Assembly: GCA_015680685.1 (NCBI GenBank)
Contig: MNCI01003654.1
Location: 174,341-226,026, forward strand
DNA: 51,686 nt
Reading direction: 5' to 3'
Source of the DNA: Gnetum montanum
Taxonomy: Eukaryota; Streptophyta; Gnetopsida; Gnetales; Gnetaceae
Shown here one piece after another: positions 1 to 10,657 of this stretch. The translations under genes were made by a program, and so were the position numbers. The notes under the pieces were generated by a model. That model worked only from the letters and a program-made list of their open reading frames with translations. It was not told the DNA's origin and did not search any database. Each line of letters starts with the position of its first letter. Position 1 is the stretch's first letter.

Positions 1-1065
1 TGAGCACTCTAGGATCAAAAAGGTTCAAGTAGTTTGAAAATTAGAGCTATGGGGATGATGTTATGGCCTTTGGAGGATAGTGTGTAAGAGCTTTGAAAGA
101 AAATTGTAAAACTTTCTTGTTGTAAAATGAGAAAGTCAAAAATTTCACTAACTCCCATGTGCATATATACTATTTTTATTTGTATGACACTGTATATCAT
201 ACATTGTAGATATGACATTGTAGGTGCCTATGACATCATAGCTAGGATGTCATCATTAAAAATTTCAAAATTTTCATTGATTTTTCAAGGAAAAAATTGA
301 ATCAAATGGAATGTCTAGAAGATATGAAGCTTGCCTAGAGGGTCTTGGGCCATTAATGATGCACAATGTTTTAAAATTTGGCATTCAAAGTTCATGAAGA
401 GGGAATCTTAGGCAACAATAGTTTGTTGGATGGATAAGAGATGGATAATGAATTTCTGATGTATTGGTAGAGTATTAGAGATTACAAGAAGTATTTATTA
501 AGTCTTGAGTGTTCTAGAAGGAATACGATAATGTGGAATTGCTTGCAGAGTATGAAATACAAGAGTTATACAAGTGGGTCCTCCCCAAAGTAGGCACTAG
601 CCCATAGTACCCTTGTATAACCATGCCTAAAAGTGTCCTTAGGCACTCAAGGAGTTGAATGTAAGACATACCTATCTAGCAAAATACACATGTTAGTATC
701 GCCAGATTGGTAAAATAACACTATATTACACAAAACCATAAAGTTATGACTAAATATATAGTGAGGTGAGATGGACTATAGAAGGGATTGTTGAGACTTG
801 GAAGTGATGTGTCTTACCATAGGCATAATGAATCCTTGTGTGTAGTTGATGGTTAAAGTAATCATTAGCCCTTCTTTCCAAGATTTAAATTAAGTCTAAA
901 CCACATTCTAGTGACATTGCATTGTTTTATCCCTAGGATTCATAACCATAAGACTACCACTATTGCAAGGAGTATTACCACTCGACATATTGTCCAAGGA
1001 AGGAGTTTAATCATTACACTTTTTATTTTTTGGATTCTTGGGAAGCCACCTACCTTTAGGCATGG
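1..1065 (-). mobile_element. Element B (Athila-type), 3' internal region, left part
   Basis: Non-coding 3' part of an Athila-type Ty3/gypsy element read on the minus strand. It is cut from its remainder (10519-13783) by element A. Landmarks shared with other copies fix its identity. AAGTGGGTCCTCCCCAAAG at about 575 recurs at 18255 and 25003. The reverse complement of 720-910 matches the 3' part of element D (about 47280-47480). The end at 1050-1065 (CTTTAGGCATGG) is the left half of a motif intact at 25476-25490. Position 1 onward matches the sequence just after the second G-rich tract of element C (36679 onward), so the window begins inside the element. No ORF here is credible. Confidence 0.75.
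155..240 (-). promoter_or_regulatory. Decayed internal U3-like promoter module of element B
   Basis: The stretch holds several weak GATAT/ATATC palindromes next to an AT-rich TATA-like segment (about 165-180). It occupies the same place as the clear modules at 36845-36945 (element C) and 5450-5530 (element A): between the shared 3' UTR and the second G-rich tract. CpG positions are lost, so the palindromes appear as TATATCATA and similar. Promoter function is inferred from position and resemblance only. Confidence 0.4.
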
Positions 1066-1997
1066 TGATGAGTGGTGGAGTAATCCAACACCCAACCATA
1101 CAAGTCATTGGTGTTCATGTTTAACTAGATCGTAATCTGTGGACAAGGAAATGTTAATATGCTAGCAATTGGTTTAGGTTCGAGACCATTGTCTTCCCAC
1201 GTGGAGCTAGTGAAGTCTATGGGTATGGTTTAGATCACCATGAGGTATATGATATCTGATGTTTTTTGGCCATCATTACTCCTATCAAACATAATGAGAA
1301 TAAAAATGGTTTCTAAATCTAAGTAAAATAGGTAAATAAATCTATCCTAGTCTATGACAATGAGAATTTGTTTTTGATTTTCTATACACACCTTGGGTTT
1401 TGTGTAACCACTGCTAGGATATCAAGTGTTTACTACTAGGATACCAAATGTTTGCTACTAGGTGTACCAAGCAATAACACTACTAGGTTATCAAGAAATT
1501 ACACTTAAGTGCTCAAGATTAGTTGTACTCATTTTGCTTACTAATAACCATAACAGTAAAGTGCATGGAAAGGTAAAACATTAACTAGGAAAATAGTAAT
1601 CATTATGCTAATTCAAAATAAGAAACATTATTCTAAGTAAAATAGTAAGATAGGAGAATGCTGCAATAGTGAAAAATAGTTCAATCTTTATTTTTTATCA
1701 TACTTGTGTCCAAGTACAAGATGTTTGAACAAAGATGCCATCCATTGAGTCACACTACATAGTGGGCATTCACACTACTAAGTGCTATATTATGAAAATA
1801 AACTAATAGAGTTTAGTTACTAGTGGAATGAAGCTTATGCAGATTCATGCATTCAAGTGTTGTATTTATAGGGTTGCACACATCTCGAGATATTGTATCA
1901 ATGATGATGTAGCATATGCTACAATATCAAATTTACAACATCGTTGATGTGATACCATTATTACAATATCATTGGTGGACAAAAATTGACTTTATCA
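1066..1997 (-). repeat. 3' LTR of element A
   Basis: LTR of about 932 bp. On the plus strand it begins TGATGAGTGG and ends TTATCA, so in sense it runs TGATAA to CTCATCA. It aligns along its length with 9624-10518. The U3 promoter is on the minus strand, with a TATA box at about 1862-1871 (CCCTATAAATAC in sense). A tandem of four units of about 24 bp with the core CTACTAGGATACCAAG lies at 1410-1500. U3 keeps weak ATATC palindromes, the decayed form of the CpG-containing palindromes in the younger element C. Confidence 0.88.
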
Positions 1998-2012
1998 TAC
2001 CCCCATGATTAA
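1998..2012 (-). other. Polypurine tract of element A
   Basis: The sense sequence is TTAATCATGGGGGTA, directly next to the LTR start. This is the expected site and composition for the plus-strand primer of an LTR retrotransposon. The same tract abuts the LTR in elements C (33746) and E (17502). Confidence 0.8.
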
Positions 2013-2152
2013 TTAGAAATTTTTCCTCAAGTTAAAAAAAATGAGGATAGGGTCCCTTACAAAATTGGAAGGTAGATTTACATGACACTACAAAAATTGA
2101 GACATAGTTATACAATAAAACAAAACAAAAAATTGAAAAAGCTTAATGTAGA

Positions 2153-4856
2153 TTAAGTTGTGGCTGGTGGTAGTGGCTCTTCCATCAATTGTTTCCCTTT
2201 ATTGTTAGGCTTCTTGAATTGATATCAATTTAGCAATGCCTGAAGTTTGTCTTCTCCCATTCTGGGATTATGTACTATCCATGATTATTGGATGATGTTT
2301 GATGGAGTTGGTACATCCCATGGATATGGTAGTTGTGGGAACATCTAATTAGCCTTGACATACCACATCATAAAATATCTCTTTTATTCTTCAAGTTCTA
2401 TGGCCATTTTACACAACTCTGACAATTTGCCATTCTTTTGGCTAGGTTTGTTGCAACATCTTTCTGGCCTTGATAGCTTTCTTTGACCACTTCTAATTTA
2501 GAGTTTGCCACATGTAGGTTTTGTAAGACATTCTTTTGCTCTGAAAACTCTTTATCATATAATGAATACATGGTTGCCACTTTCTATTCAAGTTTATTCT
2601 TGGGCCTCCCTACTATTAACATGGCTAGGTTAGCATATCATAGGTTTGCTAACTCCATGTATTCTATTAAATCCTTTATCTATAGGTCTATGTTTTTTAT
2701 CTCTGCTTGTTGAACATGAGCATAACTATTCAAGATGGGCTACCAATCTAGATTCTATGCTAAAATGAAATTGATTTGGGCCTTTGCCATCTAGATTTTC
2801 TTCTCATTGATTTTTTTGTACATGCCCACTTGATCGTAGAAGTGTTCTTTGAGCCTTTCATGCCTCTTTGCTTCATTCTTCCATGCACTTATTTTAATAA
2901 TTGACTTTTATTAGATGGCACATACCTCCTTCATTGAGATGGTTCTATTGTCTCGTGCTAGGTGGGTCATATCTTGGTTGACCCTCATTAGCTATTCTCT
3001 TAACTGATGGATATTCTCTTTAAGGACTTATGCTTCTCTACATTGGTCGACTTAGCATTATCTATAGTGATTTGCTTGTTTTCCTCCTATAATGTAGTGA
3101 GTGCCTTAGCATGTGCATATGTCTGTGCTTCTACTAATGAGGCATTCCACACAGCTTTTTCCCTCTCATTCTCCATATACTTATTATGCTTCATGAGGTG
3201 ATTAATTTGTTATGTTTTAAACTACTCTAGTTGTTTAGGCATAACATATTATGTTGGATCTCTTCATTTGTTTCTTAGGGTCATAAGATCTTCCTATAAT
3301 CTACGAATTTTATTTTCCACATGCTTTGCTTTGGTTTCTACCATGACCAACTTACCCTTGGTTGCTATTAATTTTGATTGTACTGTAGTAACATCACTTG
3401 GGATATTAAAAAGGTTTTACATGACTTGTCTTATCTGTAGCAGTCTATCTAGTAGATCTTCATGATTAGTAGGATTCATTGAAGTACAAGCTAATATTTG
3501 AGCATCTCTTGTTCTAGAAATATTAGCTAGTGCACAATAGGTATGTTAAATTATTCTTTTATGTGATCCATGATCACTTCTATGGCTCCCACTACATCTT
3601 GGTGCTGCATAACCAAAATTGTGGCTCCTTTGCCACTTTTGAGCATGACTTGGAATGATGCAACGTTCCTAGAAATCTATTGTGATCATTGGTCCCCTCT
3701 CCTAATTGCAATTATATTCATTCACTAGCAAGATTCATGGAAACTATGGGTTGAATGGCATTGTCGATGACTTTGTAAAGATTTACCTTCTCACGTGTTC
3801 CCCAACTGATAGTCTCTACAATTTGCTATAGATGACTCATTGATGGCCTATAATCTTGTAGTAGAGGTGGTGGAACTTGTTGTTGCTAGCAACTAGGTCC
3901 TACTTGCTATTGTTATTTAGTAGTTTAAGTGGTTTTTCCAATGTCTATTTTCTTCTCCACCTAATCCTTCTTTGGTGGTATTGGTTTGAGCACTTTAGCA
4001 TAAGAAGCATTTTGAGCTTTCATAGGGACATCATTAGTATATCCTAAGATTCCAGTGCATCTGCACAACTATTTGATAAGGCAAGGAAATGGAAGTATCA
4101 ACTTTCCTTTCTTTTTCTCCTCAAACTACCTTTGGATTTGCATGAAGTAGAGGTGTGCAATGTTTGCATTAAATTTTTCCATTAATATTTCACTTCCTCT
4201 AGCTGCATATGTTGATATTATATTCAATATTTTTTTTTTGGAAAATAGGTGTTATGTGCTAATTTTAAAGTAGATTCTCTCTTCAAGAGTTAGTTCATTA
4301 TAATCCTTGTTATCTTTGTCGTATGCTCTTTGCAAGCATAGTTTTCTTGTATTTGTATTTGATCTAGTGGAAAGATGTGCTACCTTTGTCCTTTCATTAG
4401 GCACATTAAGTACTTTAACAATCACCTTAACTAAATAGATATTGAGACTCCCTTGATTTTGACTATTGCATTTGCCACTTTATTATACTAGAATTGGTAT
4501 GTCTTCCCCAAATATCATTCTTTGTTACTTATGAGTGTAAGCGATAATGATGGTGCCTAGAGTTGCATCTTCACCATTTCCAAAGAAAATTCTATGAATG
4601 GGCCAAAATTGAGTGACACAATCATTGTAGACATGATTATTTTCTTTTGGATAATTTGGAGATAGTTTGGTGATAGCATGACACATTGTCCTTGTGTTGG
4701 TGCTTGTGGATATTCTACCTTTGCTTTGGCCAAATGCTGTGTAGTAGGAGTTTCTTGATGAATGCTAAAGGATTGAGCCTCTTTCTCTGCATGTTTTGCT
4801 TGTGTGTCTTGTTCTTTCATTTGGCCTCTTCCATGACCTCTTGGTCTTTTTCTCAT
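2153..4856 (-). pseudogene. Downstream ORF (ORF3, env position) of element A, degenerate
   Basis: The remnant runs from a start at 4856 to a TAA at 2153-2155, about 2.7 kb, with many stops and frame changes. Its N-terminal part (4557-4856) is basic and Gln-rich and shares the motif QSFSIHQ with ORF3 of element C. The C-terminus reads MEEPLPPATT, against MEEPPPGTT in element C, so both ends of the gene are defined by the pair. The middle (2398-3500) keeps fragments with coiled-coil composition, rich in Lys, Glu, Gln and Leu. Athila elements commonly carry an ORF in this position, sometimes called env-like. I see no transmembrane segment or signal peptide, so I do not call it an envelope gene. 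Confidence 0.65.
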
Positions 4857-5260
4857 TGGCTATGAGGGTCCTCCTGTTGCTTCTCTTTTTGGGACCATTT
4901 TTAATTATCAAGGGTTTAGAAATTACTAAAATATTTACTACAATTCTTAATAAATCCTTTTCTTACTCGTACCCTTAACTAGCTAAAGTTCTTAGCTTAT
5001 CATGATTGTAGAGTTAGAAAAATTTTCAAAAATAAACCACTTAGGTATTAGTTTCCTTATAACCATTCATAGTTATTAATTTTTCTCTTATTTAAGGCTT
5101 ATAATAGTTGATATGGTACATTAGAAGATTATGTTAAGTGTTTTTAGCTTTAGGTTGATTGATTATTGTTAAAATATTTTTTTCCCTTTGTACTTATCCT
5201 TATAATACCTTCTAGGTGTTAGAAAAATTATGATTCAAATTTCAATGATATCATGATAAG

Positions 5261-5280
5261 CACCCCTCGACGACTAAGTT
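5261..5280 (-). other. Second G-rich tract of element A, before ORF3
   Basis: The sense sequence is AACTTAGTCGTCGAGGGGTG, a decayed match to the polypurine tract type TTAGTCGTGGGGGTA. It lies about 400 bp upstream of the ORF3 start, as at 36662 in element C. Calling it an extra plus-strand primer is inference. Confidence 0.5.
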
Positions 5281-5449
5281 GAGAGCTTTGGGATCAACAA
5301 GATTTAAGAATTTCTAAAATCGGAGCTATGAGGATGAAGTTATGGTCTCTAGAAGCTAGCATGTTAGAGCTCTAGAAGAAAAAATGGTAAAAACTTGGCT
5401 CTTTGCAAATGAAGAATGTGAAAAATCTTGATAACTCCCCATGATATAT

Positions 5450-5530
5450 ACACTATTTTATAAGTGCAATATCATAGATCATATATCATACATACAAGAT
5501 TAGAAGCAATCCGATATCGTAGCTATGATA
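5450..5530 (-). promoter_or_regulatory. Internal U3-like promoter module of element A
   Basis: In sense, GATATC-type palindromes (5470-5530, including CGATATCGG) are followed by a TATA-like CTTATAAAATAG at 5453-5464. This is the order seen in LTR U3. The module lies about 600 bp upstream of the ORF3 start at 4856. The same arrangement in element C is better preserved. Function is inferred. Confidence 0.5.
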
Positions 5531-5639
5531 ACACCATTGAAAATTTCAAATTTTTCCTAGAGTTTTTGTGAAAAATGTAAGTCAAATCAAATGTCTAGAA
5601 GATATGAATAATTTCTAGAGGATCTTGGAATGAATATGA

Positions 5640-6010
5640 TGCTTCAGTTATGAAAAATAAGCATTGAAAGTCTATGAAAAGGAAGCTTGGGCTATGAAAG
5701 TTTATAAAGTATGTATGAGATCAAGTAAGCCCAGAAAGTATTTATGTATGAGATCAAGTAAGCCCAGAAAGTATTTACAAAGAAAATGAAAAAAAAAGTA
5801 TGAGAAATTATAAAAAGTAGTAAGAATGGAAAAATATGAAAAGAATGAAAAATGTTATAATAATGAAAAATTATCAAAGAATTGGAAAAATGTTAAAGAA
5901 TTAAGAAATTGAAAAGTAGAAAAGATTGGGAAAAATGTATCAATAAAATAGAAAAAGATACAATAAAAATTATAAATAAAAAGAAATATAAAATAAAAAA
6001 TTGAAAAACA
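5640..6010 (-). repeat. A/T-rich low-complexity tract after the first G-rich tract
   Basis: On the minus strand this is a run of degenerate TTTTTCATTCTTT-type units. Equivalent tracts follow the first G-rich tract in B (11030-11240), E (19240-19350), F (26020-26215), G (28060-28200), C (37925-38030) and D (46465-46640). The tract belongs to the family and is not random decay. ORFs within it are low-complexity artefacts. Confidence 0.7.
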
Positions 6011-6038
6011 CTTATTACTTCTTGCATTAGGATAAGAC

Positions 6039-6055
6039 ATCTCCCCCACAATTGA
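6039..6055 (-). other. First G-rich (polypurine-like) tract of element A
   Basis: The sense sequence is TTCAATTGTGGGGGAGA, matching the consensus CAACTTAGTCATGGGGGAGA of the other copies with a few changes. It marks the 3' end of the shortened gag-PR reading frame and the start of the T-rich UTR. Confidence 0.55.
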
Positions 6056-6071
6056 ACTCATGGACGAGTGT

Positions 6072-6966
6072 TTAGAAAATGCATCCTAGTTCCCCTAGAT
6101 CATACACTTGAGGTTTCTTACTTACCATCATGAACGATTTAGTTTTTCTATTATCATCCCATGTAATCATGATGGTGATTGAATTTTTATCATTTAAGTC
6201 CTTAGTTCCTCTTTCTATTGGTGTATGATTGTGGTTGAGTATTTCAATTTGTAAGTTCTTAGTTGGGGTCATTTTCTTAAAAGAGGAGTTAATAAGTGGC
6301 TCAAATTATTCCATGCATGTTTTGGACAATTTAAAGCTCTTAGTTGTTGACCACTGGGTGTCTTTTGATTTAGTGACCCATGCTCTTTTTTGTGCGCACA
6401 CTTGTTTTTCACATCTGTTGTGGACTAGTGTAAGGATTTTGTATACAATTTGGAAGGTTGGTCCACAATTGCACCCATATTTATTAGTAGTAATGCATGG
6501 AATCTTTTATGAATGTATGGCTTTGTGCTTATCTTCCTTAGAGATGTTGAGAGACAAGTCTCTCATGTTTAACTTAGCATCCATGGTGCTAAGCCATGCT
6601 TTCCCCATTATGACTAAAAATTCATTTTCATTATTTTTCATGTTAATAACTAGAAAGTCTATTCGATATGACCACCCATTGATAGTGGTTACCACATCTT
6701 CTATTTGTACCAAAGGAATGGTGATGTATTGATTTGCAAGCTCTAACTGGATGGTACACTTTTGTAAGGTCAGTAGGTTCCATGCTTGGTATGTTTTTGG
6801 AGAGATCAAGTTGACTTCGGAACCCACATCTTGAAGAGTTTTGCATGGTAGGTTTCACACTACTCATAAGTAAATCAAAGGAACTCTTGGGGTCCATTCT
6901 TTTCTTGGGAAGTATTCCTACCTTAATCCAATTTGATACTATCTTTGTGAGCATGATAGTTTTCAA
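6072..6966 (-). pseudogene. Aspartic protease remnant (PR) of element A with short C-terminal extension
   Basis: Retropepsin-like domain of the Athila polyprotein. The segment 6507-6827 starts GSEVNLISPKTYQAWNL, fitting the region that follows the DSG active site. It continues through VVTTINGWSYRIDFLVI to the conserved GKAWLSTMDAKL. The active-site Asp itself lies in a shifted frame, so the enzyme is dead. Instead of reading on into RT, the frame passes through about 230 bp and ends in a short tail (6072-6272) just before the G-rich tract. Element B has the same tail (about 11290-11420), so the loss of RT and IN predates both insertions. Confidence 0.7.
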
Positions 6967-7185
6967 TTTATGATTTTGTGTTTATTAAAGCATGATGTTG
7001 GTTAGAGGATCTATTGTAGAAGAGCTTTGTATCAATGAAGTTCTAACTCTACTATATTTTTTTGGGCTTATCCTAAAGAAAGGATGTTTCTTTGATTTTC
7101 CCTTAGTATTATTGGTAAGATCCTCTATCTGTATATTTGTTGCCCTTGTGGCTTTTCTATACTATAGTTGTGATAACAATTCCTC

Positions 7186-9470
7186 TTACATAGTTGGTGG
7201 TGGCATTGGTGGCAAAGAATTAGGAGTTGGAGTTGATGAATTAGCTACTTGTGGATGCATGTGTGGATTGAAGTATGTCCTTGATGTTGTGGGTTGATGG
7301 TACTCAGTTGGATAGTATTGTAGAGTTTGAACATGAGCATTACTAGGAGAGATTGGACATTTCACAAAGTATCCATATGGATTTGGTTTTTGATATGGAT
7401 ATTGTTGGTGTGGTGGTGGCATGGCCCATGATTGGGGTTATTTCCACTACTGATAGTACTACTTTTTATGGCTATGGTAAAGCTCCATTGGGATAGTACA
7501 TGGGTTGGAAGTTTTTCTTGTAGTTACCTTAAGGGTAAGGTAACATTTTGGGCATTTTTTTCTTGACAAATCTATGGTTAAGTGCATATGCCCTTGTTTC
7601 TTGTAAGTGTGTGATTACTAGAAAACATCCCTTGGGATGTTTGTATTGGCTTGTGACACATCCTTCTTCATCTTTGGAGCTTGTGTTTGAACACTCAGCC
7701 ACTAAAGCCACTTTGCCCTTTCATCCAAAATCTCTCTTCTTTTTCTTGTCCTTTTCTTTACCAAAGGCTTGCTCTATTTTCTCCTCAATAATCTTTAAGG
7801 ATATTGTACATTTCTCATCAACTGAGTCCCATAGCTTCTCTACCTATGATACTATACCGGTGACAAATTTCTAGATAGGTAGAGTTTTATTTTGAATTGC
7901 CTAATCTAATGTATATTCTTCCTAGTGTCATAAACTCTTGCATCCCTTTTTTAGATAGATAGATCTCTGTTATATTCTTCTCCTAATTCTCTATTCCTTA
8001 ACTCAGCTTCCTCCTTCATCACTTGGTCAATCAATCTCTATATTTGATGGGTAGTAATGTTGGATAATCAACCTTGGGCATAAAACCCAAGGGTCTCTTT
8101 GGTCTTCTTCTATAACCCATCAACAATGTGTCGTAGCTATTCCCGTTGAGAGAATCCATGGCCTAGGCATCTATGTAGTAGTGTGTAATACTTGCCCATT
8201 ACTACATCAAGGGATTCATGGGTCCCTTGCTTCCATATTTGGATCTATTTCCTTAGATTGGACACTTGTGAATAAGTTTGATATTTGTCATTAAAGATCT
8301 CTAGCATGGTACTCCATCTCTTGATTAATTCTAGTTCAAGTGATTTATACCATCTCTCAAATTCTTTCACAAGTATCCATGGGAACAACTTTAATTTTTG
8401 CCAATCACTTTTAATATTTTTTAGGGTGTAGGCATCATGGAATGCTTGAAGATGGTTTTGTAGATTAGCAGTATAACCATCCTCAAATGTGAACCTATGA
8501 TACAGCTATCTCTTACATGCTTGGTTGGTATATGTATAGCTTCCTAGATATTTATCATACTACGGGTTGTCATTAGAAGTTTATCATCATGATTGGGTTC
8601 ATGAGCTATGTTGTAGTAGTGCCCCCTTCTATGCTCATACCTTCCTTGATCCTCTCTTCAACCCTTGCATTTTATTTGTTCATAGTCTTCATCTTCTTCA
8701 TTAGAGTGCCTTGGACAATGATCATGATGATCATGAGTCCTTCTTTCCTCTTTGTCATGATCTTGGTACCTTTGTGTCCTCTTATTAGAGGCAACTAATG
8801 ATCATGAAGATGTGGATGAGGTAATAGGAGAATGATGCCAGCTTGTCCTTCTTCGATGACTTTGGTACTCCTTCTGGTGGTGTTCAGTAGAAACTCTTGG
8901 CCCTGAGTTTTGCCTATACTTGGAGTCAGGTGCCTTACTTCATGGTGTCTCTACTAGAGTAGAATGCAATTGAGCTTTGACAGGTTCTTTAAGTCTAATG
9001 ATAGGTGTTTGAGAAGGATCCTCATGATTCTGATGGAGTTGTTTTGCAATAAATGCATCACCATCTAGTTCTTCCAAGATAACTAAAGTGTTAACCTGCT
9101 TTCCCTTGCTATGTACATGTTTGATTTCCATGGTAGAATCTCTTCTCATCTACTTCTTTATGGGTCCATAGGGCCTTGTGATATGCTTAGTCACATGGTA
9201 CCCTTCTTGGATTTGGTTCAAGTTCATCCCCCTTAAGGCAGTTTGAAGCATGTTAAGTGGTACTCAATCTAGAGGTAGGCCTATGTTGCCTTGTATATCT
9301 CTCCACCTCATTTGTGAGTCTTGATGAAAGATGAAAGTAAAATCTAAATGATAAGGATCAATGTTAGCATATGTGATTCTAGTTTGCATCGACATCCCCC
9401 ATTCTTCATCATTGATTTTGTTATTGCCTCTTGGTAGTTCTTTGGTAGGTGGTAATTAATCTTTTAGTAA
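7186..9470 (-). pseudogene. gag remnant of element A
   Basis: Capsid-nucleocapsid precursor of an Athila-type element, broken by stops and frameshifts. The N-terminal region (about 8940-9470) shares motifs such as SQTPIIRLKEP and KHVHSKGKQ with the gag of element D. The capsid part (about 7900-8500) aligns in parts with the well-kept gag of element E. The zinc-knuckle region at 7529-7711 keeps QYKHPKGC followed by HLQET, with the first pair of Cys partly lost (the family form is CxxCxxxHxxxxC). The segment 7186-7422 is Pro- and Tyr-rich and corresponds to the linker before PR. Confidence 0.7.
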
Positions 9471-9605
9471 AGCCATGTTATTATTTCTAGAAGTTTAATT
9501 AAGTGTACTTAATTATTTAGAATTATTAAGAGGTGATTAATTTGAATTTGGATTCTTGATACAGTGAACTTTATGAAATCAATTACTTAGCATACATTGA
9601 CTTAT

Positions 9606-9623
9606 CCTTGTCAATGACACCAA
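9606..9623 (-). other. Primer binding site of element A (tRNA-Asp type)
   Basis: Immediately inside the 5' LTR, in sense: TTGGTGTCATTGACAAGG. This fits the Athila-type primer site TGGCGCCGTTGCCGGGGA, complementary to the 3' end of plant tRNA-Asp, with mainly transition changes. Elements D and C have better copies. Confidence 0.65.
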
Positions 9624-10518
9624 TGATGAGCAGCGGAGTAATCCAACACCCAACCATACAAGTCATAGGTGTTCATGCATGAACAGATCATAATCCATGG
9701 AAAAAGCAATGTTAATATGCTAGAAATTCATTTAGGTTGGAGAATGTTGTCTTTCCACATGGAGCTAGTGAAGTCTATGGGTATGGTTTAGCTCACCTTA
9801 AGGTATATTATATCTAATGCTGTTTGACCATCATTACTCCTAGAAATCATGTTGAGAATGAAAATGGTGTCTAAATCTAAGTAAAATAGGTAAATGAATC
9901 TATCCTAGCCTATGGCGATGAGTGTCCATTCCTAATCTTTCATACACACCTTGGGCATTGTGTAACCACTGCTAGAATCCCAAGTGTACTGTTACTAGGT
10001 GTACCAAGTGATAGCACTACTAGGTTATCAAAAAATTACACTTATATGCTCAAGATCAGTCATACTCATTCTTCTTACTAAGAACAATAATAGTAAAGGG
10101 CATGGAAAGATAAAACATTAACCAGAAAAATTATAATCATTATGCTAAGTCAAAATAGTAAACATTATTCTAAATAAAAAGTAAACTTGAAGAATGCTAC
10201 AATAGTGAGAAATAGCTTGATCTTTATTTTCAATCACACTTATGTCCAAGTACAAGGTGTTTGAGCAAATATGCCATCCACTAAGTCACACTACACTACA
10301 AGCATTTATACTACTAAGTGCTAGATTATGAAAAAAATTAATAGAGTCTAGTTACTAGTGGAATGAAACTTATGTGGATCCATGCATCCAAGTATCATAT
10401 TTATAGGGCTACACACATCCCAAGATATCATATCAATGATGACATAGCATATGCTACGATATCAAATTTATGACATCATTGATGTGATATCATTGGTGGA
10501 TAGAAATTGACTTTAACA
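9624..10518 (-). repeat. 5' LTR of element A
   Basis: LTR of about 895 bp aligning with 1066-1997. It begins TGATGAGCAG on the plus strand and ends near TTTAACA. The TATA box lies at about 10397-10406 on the minus strand. It has three units of the CTACTAGG tandem (9968-10030), against four in the 3' LTR. The primer site lies at its left edge, which shows that this is the 5' LTR of a minus-strand element and not the 3' LTR of B. Confidence 0.88.
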
Positions 10519-10598
10519 CGTGTAACATGTCTTTCTAGTGGGACCCCTAGAAATTTATTTTGTGCATGGATTTTATTTTTGATTGTGCTGACCTTACG

Positions 10599-10657
10599 AA
10601 GTGCTACCTTCAAGCATGGGTAACATGTCTTTCTAGTGACATGGTGAGGTAGCACTT
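10599..10657. repeat. Hairpin carrying an extra copy of the conserved UTR motif
   Basis: Perfect 10-bp inverted arms AAGTGCTACC (10599-10608) and GGTAGCACTT (10648-10657) flank a second copy of GGGTAACATGTCTTTCTAGT. The first copy lies 98 bp to the left at the edge of element A. Elements E, F and D each have a single copy and lack this hairpin, so about 60 bp looks like an insertion specific to B. Confidence 0.6.

Larger units (their letters stand above)
1066..10518 (-). mobile_element. Element A: Athila-type LTR retrotransposon lacking RT and IN
   Basis: A 9.45 kb element on the minus strand, bounded by two similar LTRs (1066-1997 and 9624-10518). In sense order it has 5' LTR, PBS, gag, PR, a G-rich tract, a T-rich UTR, an internal promoter-like module, a second G-rich tract, ORF3, the polypurine tract and 3' LTR. 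No RT, RNase H or integrase is present between PR (about 6507) and the first G-rich tract (6039), so the element could only have moved with enzymes supplied elsewhere. It is inserted in element B: the left flank ends GGCATGG and the right flank resumes GTAACATGTC, which together rebuild a motif found intact elsewhere. The duplicated 5 bp are CATGG on the left and a decayed CACGT on the right. Confidence 0.85.

Noticed and set aside
5692-6061. Minus-strand ORFs rich in Phe and Ile that look like membrane proteins
   Set aside because: They come from the T-rich low-complexity tract that recurs after the first G-rich tract in every copy.
6229-6732. Plus-strand ORF of 167 residues
   Set aside because: It is the antisense shadow of the PR region of element A; the minus-strand frame has the conserved protease motifs.
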